Below, in pieces: positions 48,101-61,315 of a DNA stretch of 64,000 nucleotides. Position numbers and translations under genes: made by a program. Positions within the stretch are counted from its first letter, which is position 1; every line of letters starts with the position of its first letter. This DNA comes from Lingula anatina. Its lineage: Eukaryota > Brachiopoda > Lingulata > Lingulida > Lingulidae. The stretch spans positions 732,011 through 796,010 of the forward strand of contig NW_019775624.1 in NCBI RefSeq assembly GCF_001039355.2, written 5' to 3'. The notes beneath the pieces were generated by a model. It was not told the origin of the DNA and made no database searches. It saw only the letters and a program-made list of their open reading frames with translations.

Positions 48101-51100
48101 AGTCAAGTCGCTCACATTTGAGAATGAAAACAACACTGCAGCTGGAACGTCCGCGGCTGAGCCAAGTTTTGGGGGTGAAGTTATAAGTGGCGAGGAAGAA
48201 TACAGTGTTAAAACTGCAACCCAAATGAAAGGAAATGGAGAAAAGGGCTTATCCAGTATTGCAGAGGCTCCTTTTGAAGGAATAAAAGATCCTGCACTGG
48301 ATTTCAGAGAGGCAAGTCTCAGAGATGGAGAGTTGGAGGTCAATGAAAGAATGCCCATCACCTCCACCATTGCTGCAGAGCAGACAGAAAAGGCACCTCC
48401 CGAAGCAATCAAGGAATTCAATGCAATCCAGGATTCAAACAGCTTCCAAAATAGTTCAGTTGAAAAGAAGCCCACGTCTGACTCTTTGCAAGAGGAGGTG
48501 GTTTTCTTTATTGAGGTAGACAGGCATGATCATAATAAAAAGCATGACATTTATGGACTGCATGAGCCCCAAAAACATGTGCTAAGCATGAGGACATATA
48601 TTGACAGACATACACAGTACTAGTATCCCGTACTGTATATATAGTATATATAAGATCATGAAAAGCATGTGCCCAAAGTATATATATATATATATATGAC
48701 TAATTTATAACTATATCACTTCATGTAGTACATGTGCCTAAACCAAAACCCAAGCATTCACATGTAGCATAGAACTTATTAGTATTATGACAGTTAATTT
48801 AGTGCGCCAGTATTATGTTCCTTCAAATTTACAGTAAAATCTTTCTACTTTACACCAAGTTTAAATAATTAGAATCAAAAAGACATACATACTGTACATG
48901 TACAATGTTTCACTGTAATTACAAAACCATGATCTCCACTCCCATATCCCTTCTGTCATCCTCACTGAATATACCTTGCTCATGGTTTCAAGATATGGTA
49001 TTTTTTGCCTCATTATCTACATTCACATAAGTTAAAGAGGTGATTAAACTTTCTCAGTCTTATGGATATTTTTATCATACCATTTATGGGCGATGTGTCA
49101 GTAACTATTCATCCCAAAGCCCTCCTATCCTTTCACTTACCAAGTGTAGTGGTCGCTTTTTAGGCCTTTTCTTTCTTCAGTATTGCTATCAGTATTTATG
49201 CTTAATGCTTAATATAAATAATTATACATGGTGTTTGCTTATATGCTGGATTTTTGCTGCATTTGAATTAGCTTAGGCATTTAATAGTCCAGATTTTTTT
49301 ATATCTTATTCATCACATAAAGTGTGCTAGCTTTTTCCCTAGTAGTTTCTGCATAGTATGTCATTGTGCTATATTGAATTGCATAGGATTATGTCAAATT
49401 GTCATTCATAATAAAATATCTTTGAGAGATTTTTTTTCTTATTAAGAAAATATTTTCTCTATAACAACTGAGTTACATTTTTCATAATTTATCATGTTTT
49501 AAGTGTAAAAATCTTTAACCAGTTTTCAACAGATTTAAACTGTAACTAATTTAAGCAACTGGCTTATTAATTAGTATGCAAGCTTGCAGCATTCATGCTT
49601 AAAAAACACATAATATGTATATCACAGACTTAACATGCCAGCTTGAGATCTTGTGTATTGATACGTGTGATATAATTTTGCTGCAGCAACTTGCGCCTGC
49701 TAACAATACAGTTGCTGCTGCTCCAGTAGCAACATCACAATCACAGCAACAGCCTGCAGAGAAACCAAAACCAACACCTGTTATTACTGACAATTCTCCA
49801 GAGGTTTGAACACTATATAATATATATACTAGTATACTAAATTACACTGTATTTATTGTTAATATTCTACTTATATTTGTTCACTACTGAAATGCATTTC
49901 ATAGAATTGATTTATTCATATGCAATCTAGACTAATTGTTCCTTTGTCCATAATTGATGCATGTTGATATATAAACATTTGTTTTTGCTCTGAATTTTTT
50001 TCTCACTTTAAAATAAGTCTTATTCTGGTAATTAGTTACTTTTTGTCATGTTGTCTCACATTTTTGTTATCAGTTACCAGTTGACGCAATCTATGATATA
50101 TATTTTTTGACAAATGTTGTTTCAGAGTGCATAATTTGATCCATCCAATTAATATTTGCTTTTTTCTTTATTTTAGGAGAAAACTGAAATTGAGGTAGGT
50201 CTCAGAAAATATAACACGGTCACAGAACTTGAAGCCCTATAAATTGCAAGTTGCAAGTATTTTATGAAAATGATTAAAGAATTTAATTGATTTCACCCTA
50301 ATTTGCTGAAGAGGAAAGATAAAATGGAAAAATAAAGTAAAGGTGCAAACAGGAACATTAATAATATATTATACACGTTGAATTAAAAGGGATTCACGGA
50401 AGTAGCAAGTAAAATTTATTTGAAGAGACTTGATCAAATTATTATAGAAGCATTGCTGCTTGTGTTACAGATGAAGTCAGTTGACATCAACAAAGAACTG
50501 CTGGAAAAGTATATGGCTTTGGAGAAGGAAATCCATGAGAAAGAAAACAAAAATGTTGTCAAAGCCTTGCAAGTGAAAAAGAAAGAAGTAGCTGAACTTT
50601 CTGATACCATACAGCAGTTGGAAGAACATTACAAGAAATGTGTAGAACAGACGTATGTAGAAATATTTTCTGATTTTATTGAATGACTTACTGTAATTGA
50701 TATTAAACTTTGTTGCGTAAAAAATATTGTCAATCATTCAGTAATTTATGAAATAATCATTATTATAATATTTATTTCTTGAACTGGTGTATTTTCTTTA
50801 AAAGCTTTAAAAACAATGCATAAGACTGAAAATAAATTTCTTTGTCAGATTGGCAGCTGTCAAAATTATGTAAAGACTGTAGTCATACACAAAGCTTCGA
50901 TTTTTCATCTCTTTAACTTTTTTTCTGAATTCTGTGTTAGTTTGACTTTCACTAATTTAGCCTCACTCAATTCAACAATGAAAATATTACTTAGCATATG
51001 GCACATAAGTCTAGTTTTGAGCTTACAATAGCACACACAAATTAATGATGAATTATTTTGATTTGTAGGAAGAAGGAAAAGGCCGATGTAGACAATGCAC

Positions 51101-54100
51101 CATCTGTACAACAACTTTTGAATGCAGAAGAATACCAAGCTATGCTAACAAAGGAACAGGTAAGATTTATTTTCTAAATTACTTTTTCACTATCAAAGTA
51201 ATACTATCCTTTTTCAGTCAGGGTTGTGTCCATGCAGTGATGATTTTTTTCTCTTATATTTAAAGTACATGTAGTTCTTGATTTACTGGTATTATAATAA
51301 TTATATTTATAAATGAGGCTAAATTTACCAAATCCAGCCTTATTCTTTTTCTTGTGATTACTTCAGGTGATTAATTTCTTTAAATATTTTATTTAATTGT
51401 CTCGTCATTGCTTCATCTTCTGTAGGAGGAATACCTTGATGCAGTCAACAATGAAGAAATTGCTAAGAAGCAATTGGTTGGCGTAACTGCACAGAGAGAC
51501 AAAGTAGCCAAGGAAGTGGAGGAGATGAAGCTGGCAGCAGAGGCCTTACAGAAACTTTACAAGGAGCAGGATGAATTGTTAGGTATGCAGAATGAGTAGC
51601 CTTGTAGCCAATGATTTCAAATTTTATTTTTCTGAAAAAGTTGTCCTTTTTACCCCATAACTTGACCTAGCTTGACAGATGGCACTGAACCTAAATCAGA
51701 TTTGATTAGATTGAACCTTTTCTGCCAAAGGCAGTGGTTCTTTTAAACATCACCCCCATCTCCAAACCCTCCGGACCATGGGCTTTGTGTGTGTGTTCAA
51801 ATATTAAGTTAAACCCAGTTTTGGGCCTTACTCCTGTGGGTATTGCTCCAGTGAAGTTAGGCTGGCTCAATTAACACCTTGTGACCCATCTTGTCAGATC
51901 ATTTGATTTGCTTACAATTTATAATTTGTCAACACATGACTTTCCTCAAGTGTGATGCATCCCAAAACCTTCTAAATTAACCATTAGACAACAGAATTAG
52001 CCAAAATCCTAGGCCATTGATTAGTATTTTAGTTGCTTTCAGCTCAGCAACTGCAAGTCTCTTCAAATACATCCCACTTAATTTGATTGCTTTTGCAATA
52101 GTTTACAATGTGTTTTTTTTTTTTTTTTGTCTTTCAGCTTCTGTGTTTAATGGTAAATATGGCAGTGAAAAGGAGTACAAACTGGAATCAGAGCTAGACA
52201 TGCTTCTGGACCATCACCAGAGAGTTAGTGTGGCCAAATTTAAATGGCAAAATGCTCGTACCCTGTTGCAGCATGGCTGCAACCAACTGTCATTTGCTTG
52301 CAAAAAATGGCTGGAACTTTTAAAAGTACAACCAAAGTAAGTAATCTTGTTATTATCTATGACAATTTTGAAAAAGGAACTTAATAATGAAAGATATTTT
52401 GATAAAGTACAAGTAGCACTGAAGTATGTTTGATAGTTAGATTAAGATATTTTTGAAAAATTTCCTTCTTGTATTTCAAATTACTGCCATTTTTTTAAAG
52501 TGATGTACCAAGGAAGTACACCATAACAACAGAAACAAGAAACAACCTGATTGCTGCGTCCCAGAACATCACAAGTGCCCAGCGTTACCTCCACGGCATA
52601 ACCTTCCCATACTGCACCAAAGCCGAGATGGACACCCTGAATAAAGCCACCACAAATATTTATTCGGATATGAACACAGGAGAAAGACACCAGCATGCTT
52701 ATCAATGCTACATCACAACATACAAGAGGTGTGCTGCCCTGATACAGTGGTTTGACCATGTAAGTTAATATGTACTGTAAGCTTTTCCAAAAGAATTTCT
52801 AATGGAAATTAACACACAAATGCTCAGGGGCTGTATTTTGAAGAGTTCCATAGAGAATACAGGCCGAGTGTTTTTTTTTTTTTTTTAAGAAAAAATAGCC
52901 TTTTATATCTTCTCCATCCTGAGTAGCATGAGATTCATATCTTGTGCGTTTCTCCACAATAATACTACACGCAAATTCATGATCAGTTTTTGCTGTAATT
53001 CCATACTTACAACAGTGTATCTTGCATAGGTATTAGTTCTGTAGCAAGTACTATGCTACGTGTGTGTGGTAACTTTTACAATGAACTCCCAAAAAGTTAA
53101 TTGTAGTACGATAACCAAAGGAAGGATGTTAGGGTTTATTTTGTATGTTGAGATTGCTCAGTGTTCATATTCATTTAGTCAATATTGTCTTATCATGAAT
53201 TTTAGGTAATTAACAATACAATCAACAAAGATATTGCTAATGCCACTAAGAAAGTCAATGAAAAGGAAAAGGAACTGAGACAGGAGAGGGTAACCCTTCT
53301 CGTTGCCAGAGTGAAGGAGGTTCTGGGAACAGATGTGGACTTTACTGTGTCAGATGGTAAGTATTATATTACTGACTTTCCAAGAGATGGCCTCAACTGT
53401 TTTCCTACCCCCCCCCCTTATCCCCATGCCCACCCAACCCCACCCACACTCACACACAACCAACCCCACCTACACACACCCACACCCACGAGTGTTAACA
53501 GCAAAATCAAATAGACAGATTTTTTTGTGGGAACTATTTAATTTAATTTGCACTTTTATTAACTTTATATATAATGGACTTAATTTACCAAAAAGTGGTC
53601 TTACATTCCACATGCACAAATATTAACAAGAAGGTAGAAGGATTATTACATGATCTCCTCTTTATACATGTACATGTATACACTTCCACAACCAATTTGA
53701 TTTTATTTTTTCAATTTTTACTGATATTTTAAATGATCGTATGCACATTCTGAATAGAGGTATGATGTTATATTGGCAACCCTAAATCATCATTAATAAA
53801 ACTAATTTTACAAAAGTCTCACTTAAGTGCAGTTGCTGCAAGATATTGTGAGTTCCGAAAAGAAGGAAATTTCAAGTAACAATCCTTTCTTTTGTTTCTG
53901 CAGAGAACATGTTTGATGACAGTGTTGAAGAGAAGGAACTTGTGGACATTATAGATGCTGATGCAGTATCAACAAATGGAGAAGATGTGGAGGTAAATTG
54001 AAATATTTTAATGGGAAGAGTCAGATGCTCTGACTTTTTATTATGGTGTGCAAATTTCTCAACTCTTGGTTAAAGATAAAAAACTCTCTGTCTCTGACTG

Positions 54101-54869
54101 GTTATGAAATTTTCCATTTAATAGTCTAAACAAAGTCTACATAACAGACTGTATACATTCAATGTATTTTATTAATTCCATTTGATTGTTTAAATGTTAA
54201 CATTGTTATTACTTACAGAAACCTGAGGGGGTCATCACAGGTAATGAACTGGCACCTGGTGACAATGACAGCATATCTGCCACGCCACTACCTCTGAATG
54301 AACTGGCACCACCTCCTTCTCAGGAAGACCTCTTTGGTAAACTTTCCTTATATATTTTTATTTTATTTTTAATTCCTCATGCACTTCTGTTAAGTAGGAC
54401 GTAAGTGTATTTGCTGAATGAAGTCTTGTTTTCCTTTTTTAATATAAACAAAAAGCTGCAGTTCTCTTAAATGCTTTAAACACTTTCTGTAAATTTAAAA
54501 ATTTTTGCGTAATATTTGAGCAAACGTGCAGATGCCATAAAACATTTTTTATAATGATAGATGCTCTGACATCATTGTTTGCCAAACAAACACATAAACA
54601 AAAAAGCAAATAAGTCAAAACATTGTATCTTAGACATTTACTTGCATAAACATGCATGCTCAGTATCTCCTTTATACTCTTTTTCACTGTAAAAATGTTG
54701 TCTTACAGGAGACATAGAGGAGCTGAAGAAACAACACGAGCGTGAGATGGAAGAATTCCAAAGAGCTCAAGAAATCAACAAAGCTCGTATGGACCAAGGT
54801 TTACAAGAAAAATTGAAAGCTAGGCGTAGTCGCAGACAAAGACAGGAGGCCTTGGAAGTCAGCAGTTAA
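45145..54869 (+). CDS. Unassigned 758-residue coiled-coil protein with an MGCGAS N-terminus
   Basis: Fourteen coding exons: 45145-45285, 46421-46567, 48069-48515, 49687-49803, 50177-50194, 50471-50652, 51069-51159, 51426-51582, 52138-52336, 52501-52759, 53206-53356, 53904-53992, 54219-54336 and 54709-54869. All phases agree, for 2277 nt. The start MGCGASSQ offers Gly2 for N-myristoylation and Cys3 for palmitoylation, so membrane tethering is likely. Next come a Gln/His-rich stretch, a Ser/Lys-rich stretch (SRKSVKSKSS), an acidic disordered region and an Ala/Gln/Pro segment. From exon 6 the protein is mostly helical: coiled coil, then a compact-looking region (FNGKYGSEKEYKLESELD to KKWLELL). 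An acidic linker and a basic final helix ending in RRSRRQRQ close it. I do not recognise the family. A 5' UTR portion starts at 45105 after an acceptor. An alternative donor at 48497 would shorten exon 3 by 18 nt. Confidence 0.85.
46288..46308. repeat. (AAAT)n microsatellite
   Basis: Short run of AAAT units in intron 2 of the coiled-coil gene. Confidence 0.8.
47493..47539. repeat. 47-bp near-perfect palindrome
   Basis: The centre is GCAATATTCATGAATATTGC, extended on both sides by AGGA/TCCT, CTAG and CTATA/TATAG with one mismatch and one bulge. It can fold into a cruciform. It lies in intron 2 of the coiled-coil gene. Confidence 0.8.
50177..50194 (+). other. 18-nt microexon of the coiled-coil gene
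   Basis: TTTTAG precedes it and GTAGGT follows. It adds six residues (EKTEIE) in phase 0, so including or skipping it leaves the frame intact. Confidence 0.65.
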
Positions 54870-56590
54870 ATGAACAATACAGTATTAACTACCCTTAATG
54901 TGGTCTTAGAGTGTGGTCCAGTCCTTTACTTTAAGTCAAAGAAGTTTTGTACTAACTGCTGGTCTTTTGACCTAAGTAAGAAAATGTGAATTTGATATGT
55001 GAATTAACGTTCAAGTATACATCATTTTTTAATGTGTACTTTCTTTATGTATATTTGTTAATCTAATGTTACCTTATGTGTCATGTATACATTTAACATC
55101 AGTTTAATATAAAAGGGAACAAATAATTGTGTTGTAAACAAATGCAAGAGAACCATTTCTAAAAGTTGTGAACAGGGAGTCATGTTTTACAAGTCAGAAC
55201 TTTGCTTTCTTTTTTCCCCATGAAAGTCATTATTGTAAAATAAATGTTTTAATTGCTTCCTTACTGAACACCGATTATTAGTATGGCACAAGGCATTTTA
55301 TACATTGTATTTTTCTTATCTGATATTATAATCAAACAGATTAATATAAAAATACTTTTACAAAGTTACTAAGGCTCAAAAAAGCAATGAAGTGTAAAAA
55401 TGCTGATAAATTGGTTTTATTTTGAATTTAGGTTCATCTTTTGTATTTTTTGTTCTATAACAATTGCACCACATACAGCTACCATTATATAGTAAAGGGT
55501 GTTTCAGGTGTAGCGTGTACATTGTTGTGGACCAAAAGGGTGCATTTACCGAGTATTAGAAGGACCTTGCAGAACTGTCATATAAAAACACTAGAAATGT
55601 AATATTTACCGGTACTGCTCTGTGATTTAAGGCATAACAGAACATTCTTAAGTGCATTACATGTACATAATATAATATAATTATACACTGACCAAAAAGT
55701 TTGGAAACAATGTTATTTTTAATAATTATAAAATAACCATATGAGCTAAGGTAAATATATATTTTAGCCAAATATTGATGGATAATGCAACTACCATTAG
55801 TTACATTTTTATATACACTGAAGATTTTCCCACTACATTACATAGTTTTTAATTATTGAAAAACAATTCCAAACTTTTTTGGCCAAGTGTATAATAGAAT
55901 ATAATTTGATATCTAGTAATGTGAGGTCTGATAAGGCCCACTATTGACATATTGAGGTGGTCTCCAAATATATAATTGACCAATGGCATAATTGCTGATC
56001 ATTTTACCAATCAGAAAGAACACATTATCAACAATGCTAGATGACAGTGATGATGCAAATTTTGATGTTAACTTGAAGGACACTGACATTTATATTTCTT
56101 TTCTGAGGTCTGCAAAATGACATATTGACCTCACTTAAAGTCAATAATTGTATATATAGATATATAGATAGATAGATAGATAGATATACCACATTATACA
56201 ATACTCTTTGTATAAAACAGGGTGTTAATATTAACCTTTTTCATTGTTTTTGCAAGGAGAGATTCACATTATTTTGCAGTGTTTTTACTGCAAAGAAGAA
56301 AGTTACTTAATAGGATTTACAGGTGACTATAATACATTTGTGCTTATATAATAATATTGTACATTTCCTTTTAGAAACAGTGGTGTCTATGCTATTTCAT
56401 ATCTTAAAAGGATAATGTAAATATATCTAAGGAGTTACTGCTTTGATTTAATGTACATGTACATGTTTTTTTTTTAATTTTTTGATTTTATTTGTTTACA
56501 CAATTCCGTCCTCAGTATATCTGTGATAAATCATATGCCAAAATTTGATTGCATTTATGATGTAAATAATAAAGAAAGTAAAAATAAAGA
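54870..56590 (+). other. 3' UTR region of the coiled-coil gene
   Basis: Non-coding, AT-rich. Candidate poly(A) signals AATAAA are at 55239-55244 and 56568-56573. A MITE sits at 55686-55889 and a GATA microsatellite at about 56150-56187. Confidence 0.5.
55686..55889. mobile_element. 204-bp Tc1/mariner-type MITE, TA target
   Basis: TA lies on both sides (55684-55685 and 55890-55891). The ends are CACTGACCAAAAAGTTTGGAA and the near-inverse TTCCAAACTTTTTTGGCCAAGTG. There is no transposase, only AT-rich filler. Confidence 0.8.
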
Positions 56591-57584
56591 TGTGGTCAGA
56601 TTTTAATTTGAAAATTTTCCCTTGCAAACTATGCCCATTATAATGTTGGTCCTTACATGTAGCAACTAGATGCTATAGTATAGGTTATATAATTATGAAG
56701 ATTACTTCAACAGAGATTTTTAATTTTTTTTTTTCATTTCTGAGATGGCATTCCCAGCTGATATATTATACTTGTCTTTGTTTATACTATTACACATAGA
56801 GAAGCTCCCCTTTTCCCTTCATTCCCCTATTTGAAAACCGAGAAAAAATATTTCTTTTAAAGATAAAAAAAATAATAAAAATGTTAAGAAAAAATATTTT
56901 TAAAAAATGTTTAATTCATTTGGATTCTTTTCCCATACTAAATAAAAGTATAACATTTAGAAGATGAAATTTTATCAAACAAACCAGGTTAGAAAATGAA
57001 AAGTGGTATCGATGAGGGATGGGAGGGGCTTGATTCTGCATGGTGCGCTACGTTCTAAACTTTATACGTAATAGTTCCTTGAAAACCACTTTGATATCAG
57101 TAGCGCATTATGGCAAAAGACAACGGATTTAATTTCAACTGAACGGAAATACCAGAACTGATCTAGGAACGCTTCTGGAAGAAAGAGTTTTGAAGAAGGG
57201 AAGAAGTTAGCTTTAGATGTATCTTATTCGCCTAATTTTTTTTAGATATATCCTTGTCTACTATTCAAAGGGTGCGTGTCAATGGTGGAATGCCTCTTCC
57301 GTTCTATTCAGCCTGCAACGTTCACGATCTATCAGCAAGTTTAAGTTATATCACTTTTTTGGCAAACCAACTTTATGGAACTGTCCTGTAACTGTTAAGT
57401 ACGACAAATCGCAGGTTTCATCAGGTATTATGAGATGTTAGCTTTTCAGTGCACGAAAATGGAACGGAATGGGAAGTCAAGTCAAGAAGAAGGGGACAGA
57501 TGAGCAAGAATAAGGTGCTCCCGAGCTACATGTACATGGACTACCTGTAGAGAAAATATATCACTCCGGGAAATGCCAACGATA

Positions 57585-57655
57585 CAGATGCGCCAATAGG
57601 TAAGGCAAAAGATGGAACGCGCCAATGGGTGTGGCCAAAGATGGAACAACTATTT
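57585..57655. repeat. Two direct repeats around GCGCCAAT and GCAAAAGATGGAAC
   Basis: GCGCCAATAGGTAAGGCAAAAGATGGAAC is followed at once by a second version with a few changes, ending AAAGATGGAAC. Each unit is about 33 bases and includes a CCAAT box. Confidence 0.7.
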
Positions 57656-57683
57656 TGCATTTTGCCCTACTAACGGTGTCTTA

Positions 57684-57902
57684 GGCTCTATTCCCATAGA
57701 TTTTAGATCGATCTATCCCCGCGGGGAGTCTCACTAGATTACTTTCAGATAATCCGACTTAAATGTCCGTCTCACCTACTACAAGCTGTAAGGGGGTAAT
57801 TAACTTTCGTGTCCGCCCGGCTGACAGCTACATGTATTTAGCGTGAACCCCCAGGGAGTTAGGTCGATCTAAAGTAGGTAGATCTAATCTATGGAAATGG
57901 GG
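57684..57902. mobile_element. Second member of the AGATCGATCT MITE family, inverted orientation
   Basis: The left end GGCTCTATTCCCATAGATTT runs into AGATCGATCTATCCCC. The right end AGATCTAATCTATGGAAATGGGG is its approximate inverse. Internal blocks (GAGTCTCACTAGATTACT, CTGTAAGGGGGTAATT) match the 4539-4762 element on the opposite strand. The flanking bases TCTTA and TGTTA may be a decayed 5-bp duplication. Confidence 0.8.
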
Positions 57903-58398
57903 TGTTAGAAACCTTAGAACACCCAGAGCTGTTCTTACTAAATCCGAACTAATTTAGTATAAACTTTCTCACACTTGAATGTATTCATCAAACAATAATT
58001 TGCCCTTGCCAGGGGTGAACGCACGTTGCATACAAGTGTTTTATATATATATTTATTGAACTACAAATAGCTCAAAATTAACAAACTTCACTTTATGCTA
58101 TTATAGAAAAATAAATGAATCATCAACTTTAACTGTTATTACTATTTCTAACATTCAATAAAGGGCCTATTTATCAACGATTTATATCAAAGGAACGCAA
58201 TATCAGAGTTATAAAAATGTCTGAGATTATGAAATAAACTCAAGTTTTTCTTTACAATAAAGAAGCCAACCAGTTGAAAATAGCCCTTTACTTTTAATTT
58301 AGCTCTAAACACCATGCTTTGTATCTGTTCTTCGAATATCTATTTCTTAATTATCATATAGACTTGCGTGTATATAATAGTTCTAATCAATATCATAC
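57903..58398. other. Region downstream of the GPCR stop, no gene seen
   Basis: AT-rich; probably holds the GPCR 3' UTR on the - strand. TTTATT (AATAAA on the - strand) occurs near 58157 and 58232. Confidence 0.45.
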
Positions 58399-59451
58399 CT
58401 AAACAATATCAGAACGAACGGACGACCTAGTTCTTGTATTACTGGTGGAATAACAGTCAGAAGAGCTGACTGTGTTCCTTCTCATAGGTTTTCTACCGGT
58501 GACCATTTCCCAAATTGCTTTCCGAAACTCTGGTAGCCGAATTGCGTATATGATCGGGTTTAGGGCGGAATTCAATGTGGCCAAGTTCATCAGGAAGAAT
58601 CGAATAGTTATTGTTGTCGGCGTGTATTGAATAAGAGGAGAACTAAATACACCCAGCATTATTATCAAGGGAGCCCAACACGTGAAAAAACATGCAAGGA
58701 TTAATACCACAGTTTTTGACAGTTTCACGTCCTTTTCTTTGACTGTAAAGTTTGACTGGCGAACAGCTCTCTCTATTCTGATGTACATATAGACGATACA
58801 AGAGGCAACAATGGTGAAGCCGGAGCAAAGTAAACTGCCTAAATAGTGTTCTGGAAGAACTAACGACATTTCGCAATCTTTATCTTTGTCATAGGACCAG
58901 TCTTTGTGCCAAACGAATGGAAGAATAAGGCCGACGAATGAAGAGGGTATCCAGACCGAAAGGCCGATGACTAAAGACCATTTTGCATAGTGCCGCTGTC
59001 GGTGTTTCAGAGGATGCAGAATGGCGTAGTATCTCTCAACAGTGATCATCAGCAAGGCAAACACTGTCGCCATACCCGGAAAAATCGTCAGACAATATCT
59101 CAGGATACACAGGTACAGCCACTTAATAGTGTCGAAAACCAAGAATGTCACAATGTGAAACACTAACAAAAGGCCGCCAATGAAATCTGTCACCGGAAGT
59201 TGGATCATCACCAAATTGCTTCTGGTCCGCAGCCTGCGAGCTTTGCAGTACGCAGCGAGCACCAGGGCGTTCCCAACACATATTAATGTCATTAGCAAGA
59301 TAAACGCTGTCACCACCATAGGCTTGTACCACGATGACTGATAGTAGTAGTAAGTCGTTGTCTCATTACTCCCGTTGATCTTCAGGGCGTCGGTGGATTT
59401 CTCGGTTGTGTCATAAGATGCCAGAGTCACGTTAGCTTCACCAGCATCCAT
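58399..59451 (-). CDS. Rhodopsin-family (class A) G-protein-coupled receptor, orphan
   Basis: A single coding exon of 350 residues. The N-terminus carries NVT, NGS and NET glycosylation sequons. TM1 has GN (N1.50) and TM2 has LPVTDF (D2.50). TM3 has Cys at 3.25 and ends in ERY, followed by YAILHPLKH. An extracellular loop 2 Cys (DKDCEMS) can pair with Cys3.25. TM6 has FTCWAP and TM7 has NPIIYA. The tail is Ser/Arg-rich with possible kinase sites and no clear palmitoylated Cys near helix 8. TM5 lacks the usual proline 5.50, as in several lipid and melanocortin receptors, but the ligand cannot be assigned. The start is the first ATG after a probable acceptor (TTTCTTACAG, exon edge 59480), so a 5' UTR exon lies upstream. 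Confidence 0.95.
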   Translation of the reverse strand: MDAGEANVTLASYDTTEKSTDALKINGSNETTTYYYYQSSWYKPMVVTAFILLMTLICVGNALVLAAYCKARRLRTRSNLVMIQLPVTDFIGGLLLVFHIVTFLVFDTIKWLYLCILRYCLTIFPGMATVFALLMITVERYYAILHPLKHRQRHYAKWSLVIGLSVWIPSSFVGLILPFVWHKDWSYDKDKDCEMSLVLPEHYLGSLLCSGFTIVASCIVYMYIRIERAVRQSNFTVKEKDVKLSKTVVLILACFFTCWAPLIIMLGVFSSPLIQYTPTTITIRFFLMNLATLNSALNPIIYAIRLPEFRKAIWEMVTGRKPMRRNTVSSSDCYSTSNTRTRSSVRSDIV

Positions 59452-59480
59452 GGCGGAGGTTTATACCACGCCCAAGTATT

Positions 59481-61274
59481 CTGTAAGAAAGAGTTTTAAA
59501 ATTCACATAGGGAAAGTATACTCGTAGAAACTATTTTTGCAATTTTTTACATGTACGACAATAAAAATCACGTGTCATGCCAAAATGGGTAAGTCGATTA
59601 GCAAGAATTATACAGCAATTGTAGAACAATTGTACACATTTAATAGTATAAATGAATTTAGAAATAACAGCAAGGGGTTGATAAATACGAAGGGATCGCA
59701 TAAGAATTATTTTGATGTTATATTAGATAAATAGCCAGTTTCAAACGGTTTTAAAAGAGACATCTCAACTTTAGTAGAAGAGAAGGTGAATGCTATGAAA
59801 ACACAAACGGGTGTAATCATCAATGTAAAAAGTGAGCGCATAAAAGTACTAAAAGAAAAGTCAGTCTTACATGTACTAAAGGAAAAGAAAAAAGTGCCGA
59901 CAGGATGCGACAAGACAACATGATTTTTGCAACAAATAACATCCATATGCAGCCAGCTGTCAACGTTGCTCAACCCCCGACTCCGTACTTGAATACAGTC
60001 AGATTTATAAGCCCAAGCGGATCCGGAACGATCTTCCAAACAATGCCAATGAATGGAATGAGGACACCATCTATACCAGTAAACTGAATAAGGACTCCTC
60101 TTTTACATCCTGACCTCAACATTCTGTTAGGTAGATATGGATCAAGATAATATAAATAATATAAATATTCATTACTTAACATATGGATCATAATGAAGAT
60201 TTCGCTGAGCACTCAGTAATTATGAAGGTGCATCTCTTTACGGTATGTTATCTAGCCGGTGCAGCGTTGCGTAGCAGACCTTTTCCGCCCCTCTGATCAG
60301 ATACCTGGTGTAGTTTTAACTGTTTTTTAAAGTGCCTTTATTAAATGAAAGTTAGAAACCTGTCAAGCTGTACATCAAAGATAAACAACAGAGTGGAGTC
60401 AGCTATTGAACCAAGCCAAACAACTGAAGCACTTATACTATTTTAAAATAGTTTGGAAGCCGGTCAGGTAGCCTATGTACGTAATGACCTTCTGTGACAG
60501 CTGTGGACTGACCAAGAATTTGTTAATTCATCCTTTTGACCAAAGGCAAGACCAAAATCGCCACTTTCTACATAAGGTCTCAATTAAGATAATTATTTCT
60601 GTGTTGAAGAAGACCCGTTAAAAACTCACCCCTTTGACCAAAACCAAAACTACAATCTAACTAATATCGATTATAGGAAGAGCGAAACGTCATATTCGAA
60701 TACAGTTCACCAAGGCCTTTTGATTATTGCCATAGAAAATTGAGTTACATATCTACGAATATTAGAGGTATATTCTCTTTGACTAACTGCATCCTTTGAA
60801 AATGATCAAAGTTATATTTGAGTTACCACTTACCAATATAAGAGTGTTGCAATAATCTACGAAGTGAAATAAGTTCCGTCTTCGTTTGGAGAAGATGCTG
60901 TTTACAATGGTGCGCTTTTCTATTGGAAGATCGACATCGTATCTTTACCTGTAGTCTCCACTTATTGAGATGTGTGGACACGGATTCGTGTCTCTCTAGT
61001 AACAGAGTATGGGCAAATACAAGGGTATAGGTACAAATCCGAAACTCTTACGACGTTTTTTCTTGTGAAACAAATGGAAATGATTGCAGCTTGAACATAA
61101 AGCCCTGCTTTTTGACAAGGCGCAAACGAGAACAGTCATCTACGCAATTAGTGTGTAACAGTTATCAGTACTCCAGTACACATTGTACGAAGGTAGACAG
61201 GTAATTATCCGCTCAAGATGTGGACACCCTGAGTTAAAGAGTTTACAGGAAAGCGAACCTTATTAGTGTGTTGC

Positions 61275-61315
<41 letters not shown>

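Noticed and set aside
48041-48475. 144-codon frame on the - strand
   Set aside because: Antisense to exon 3 of the coiled-coil gene, which fits the sense frame and splice phases.
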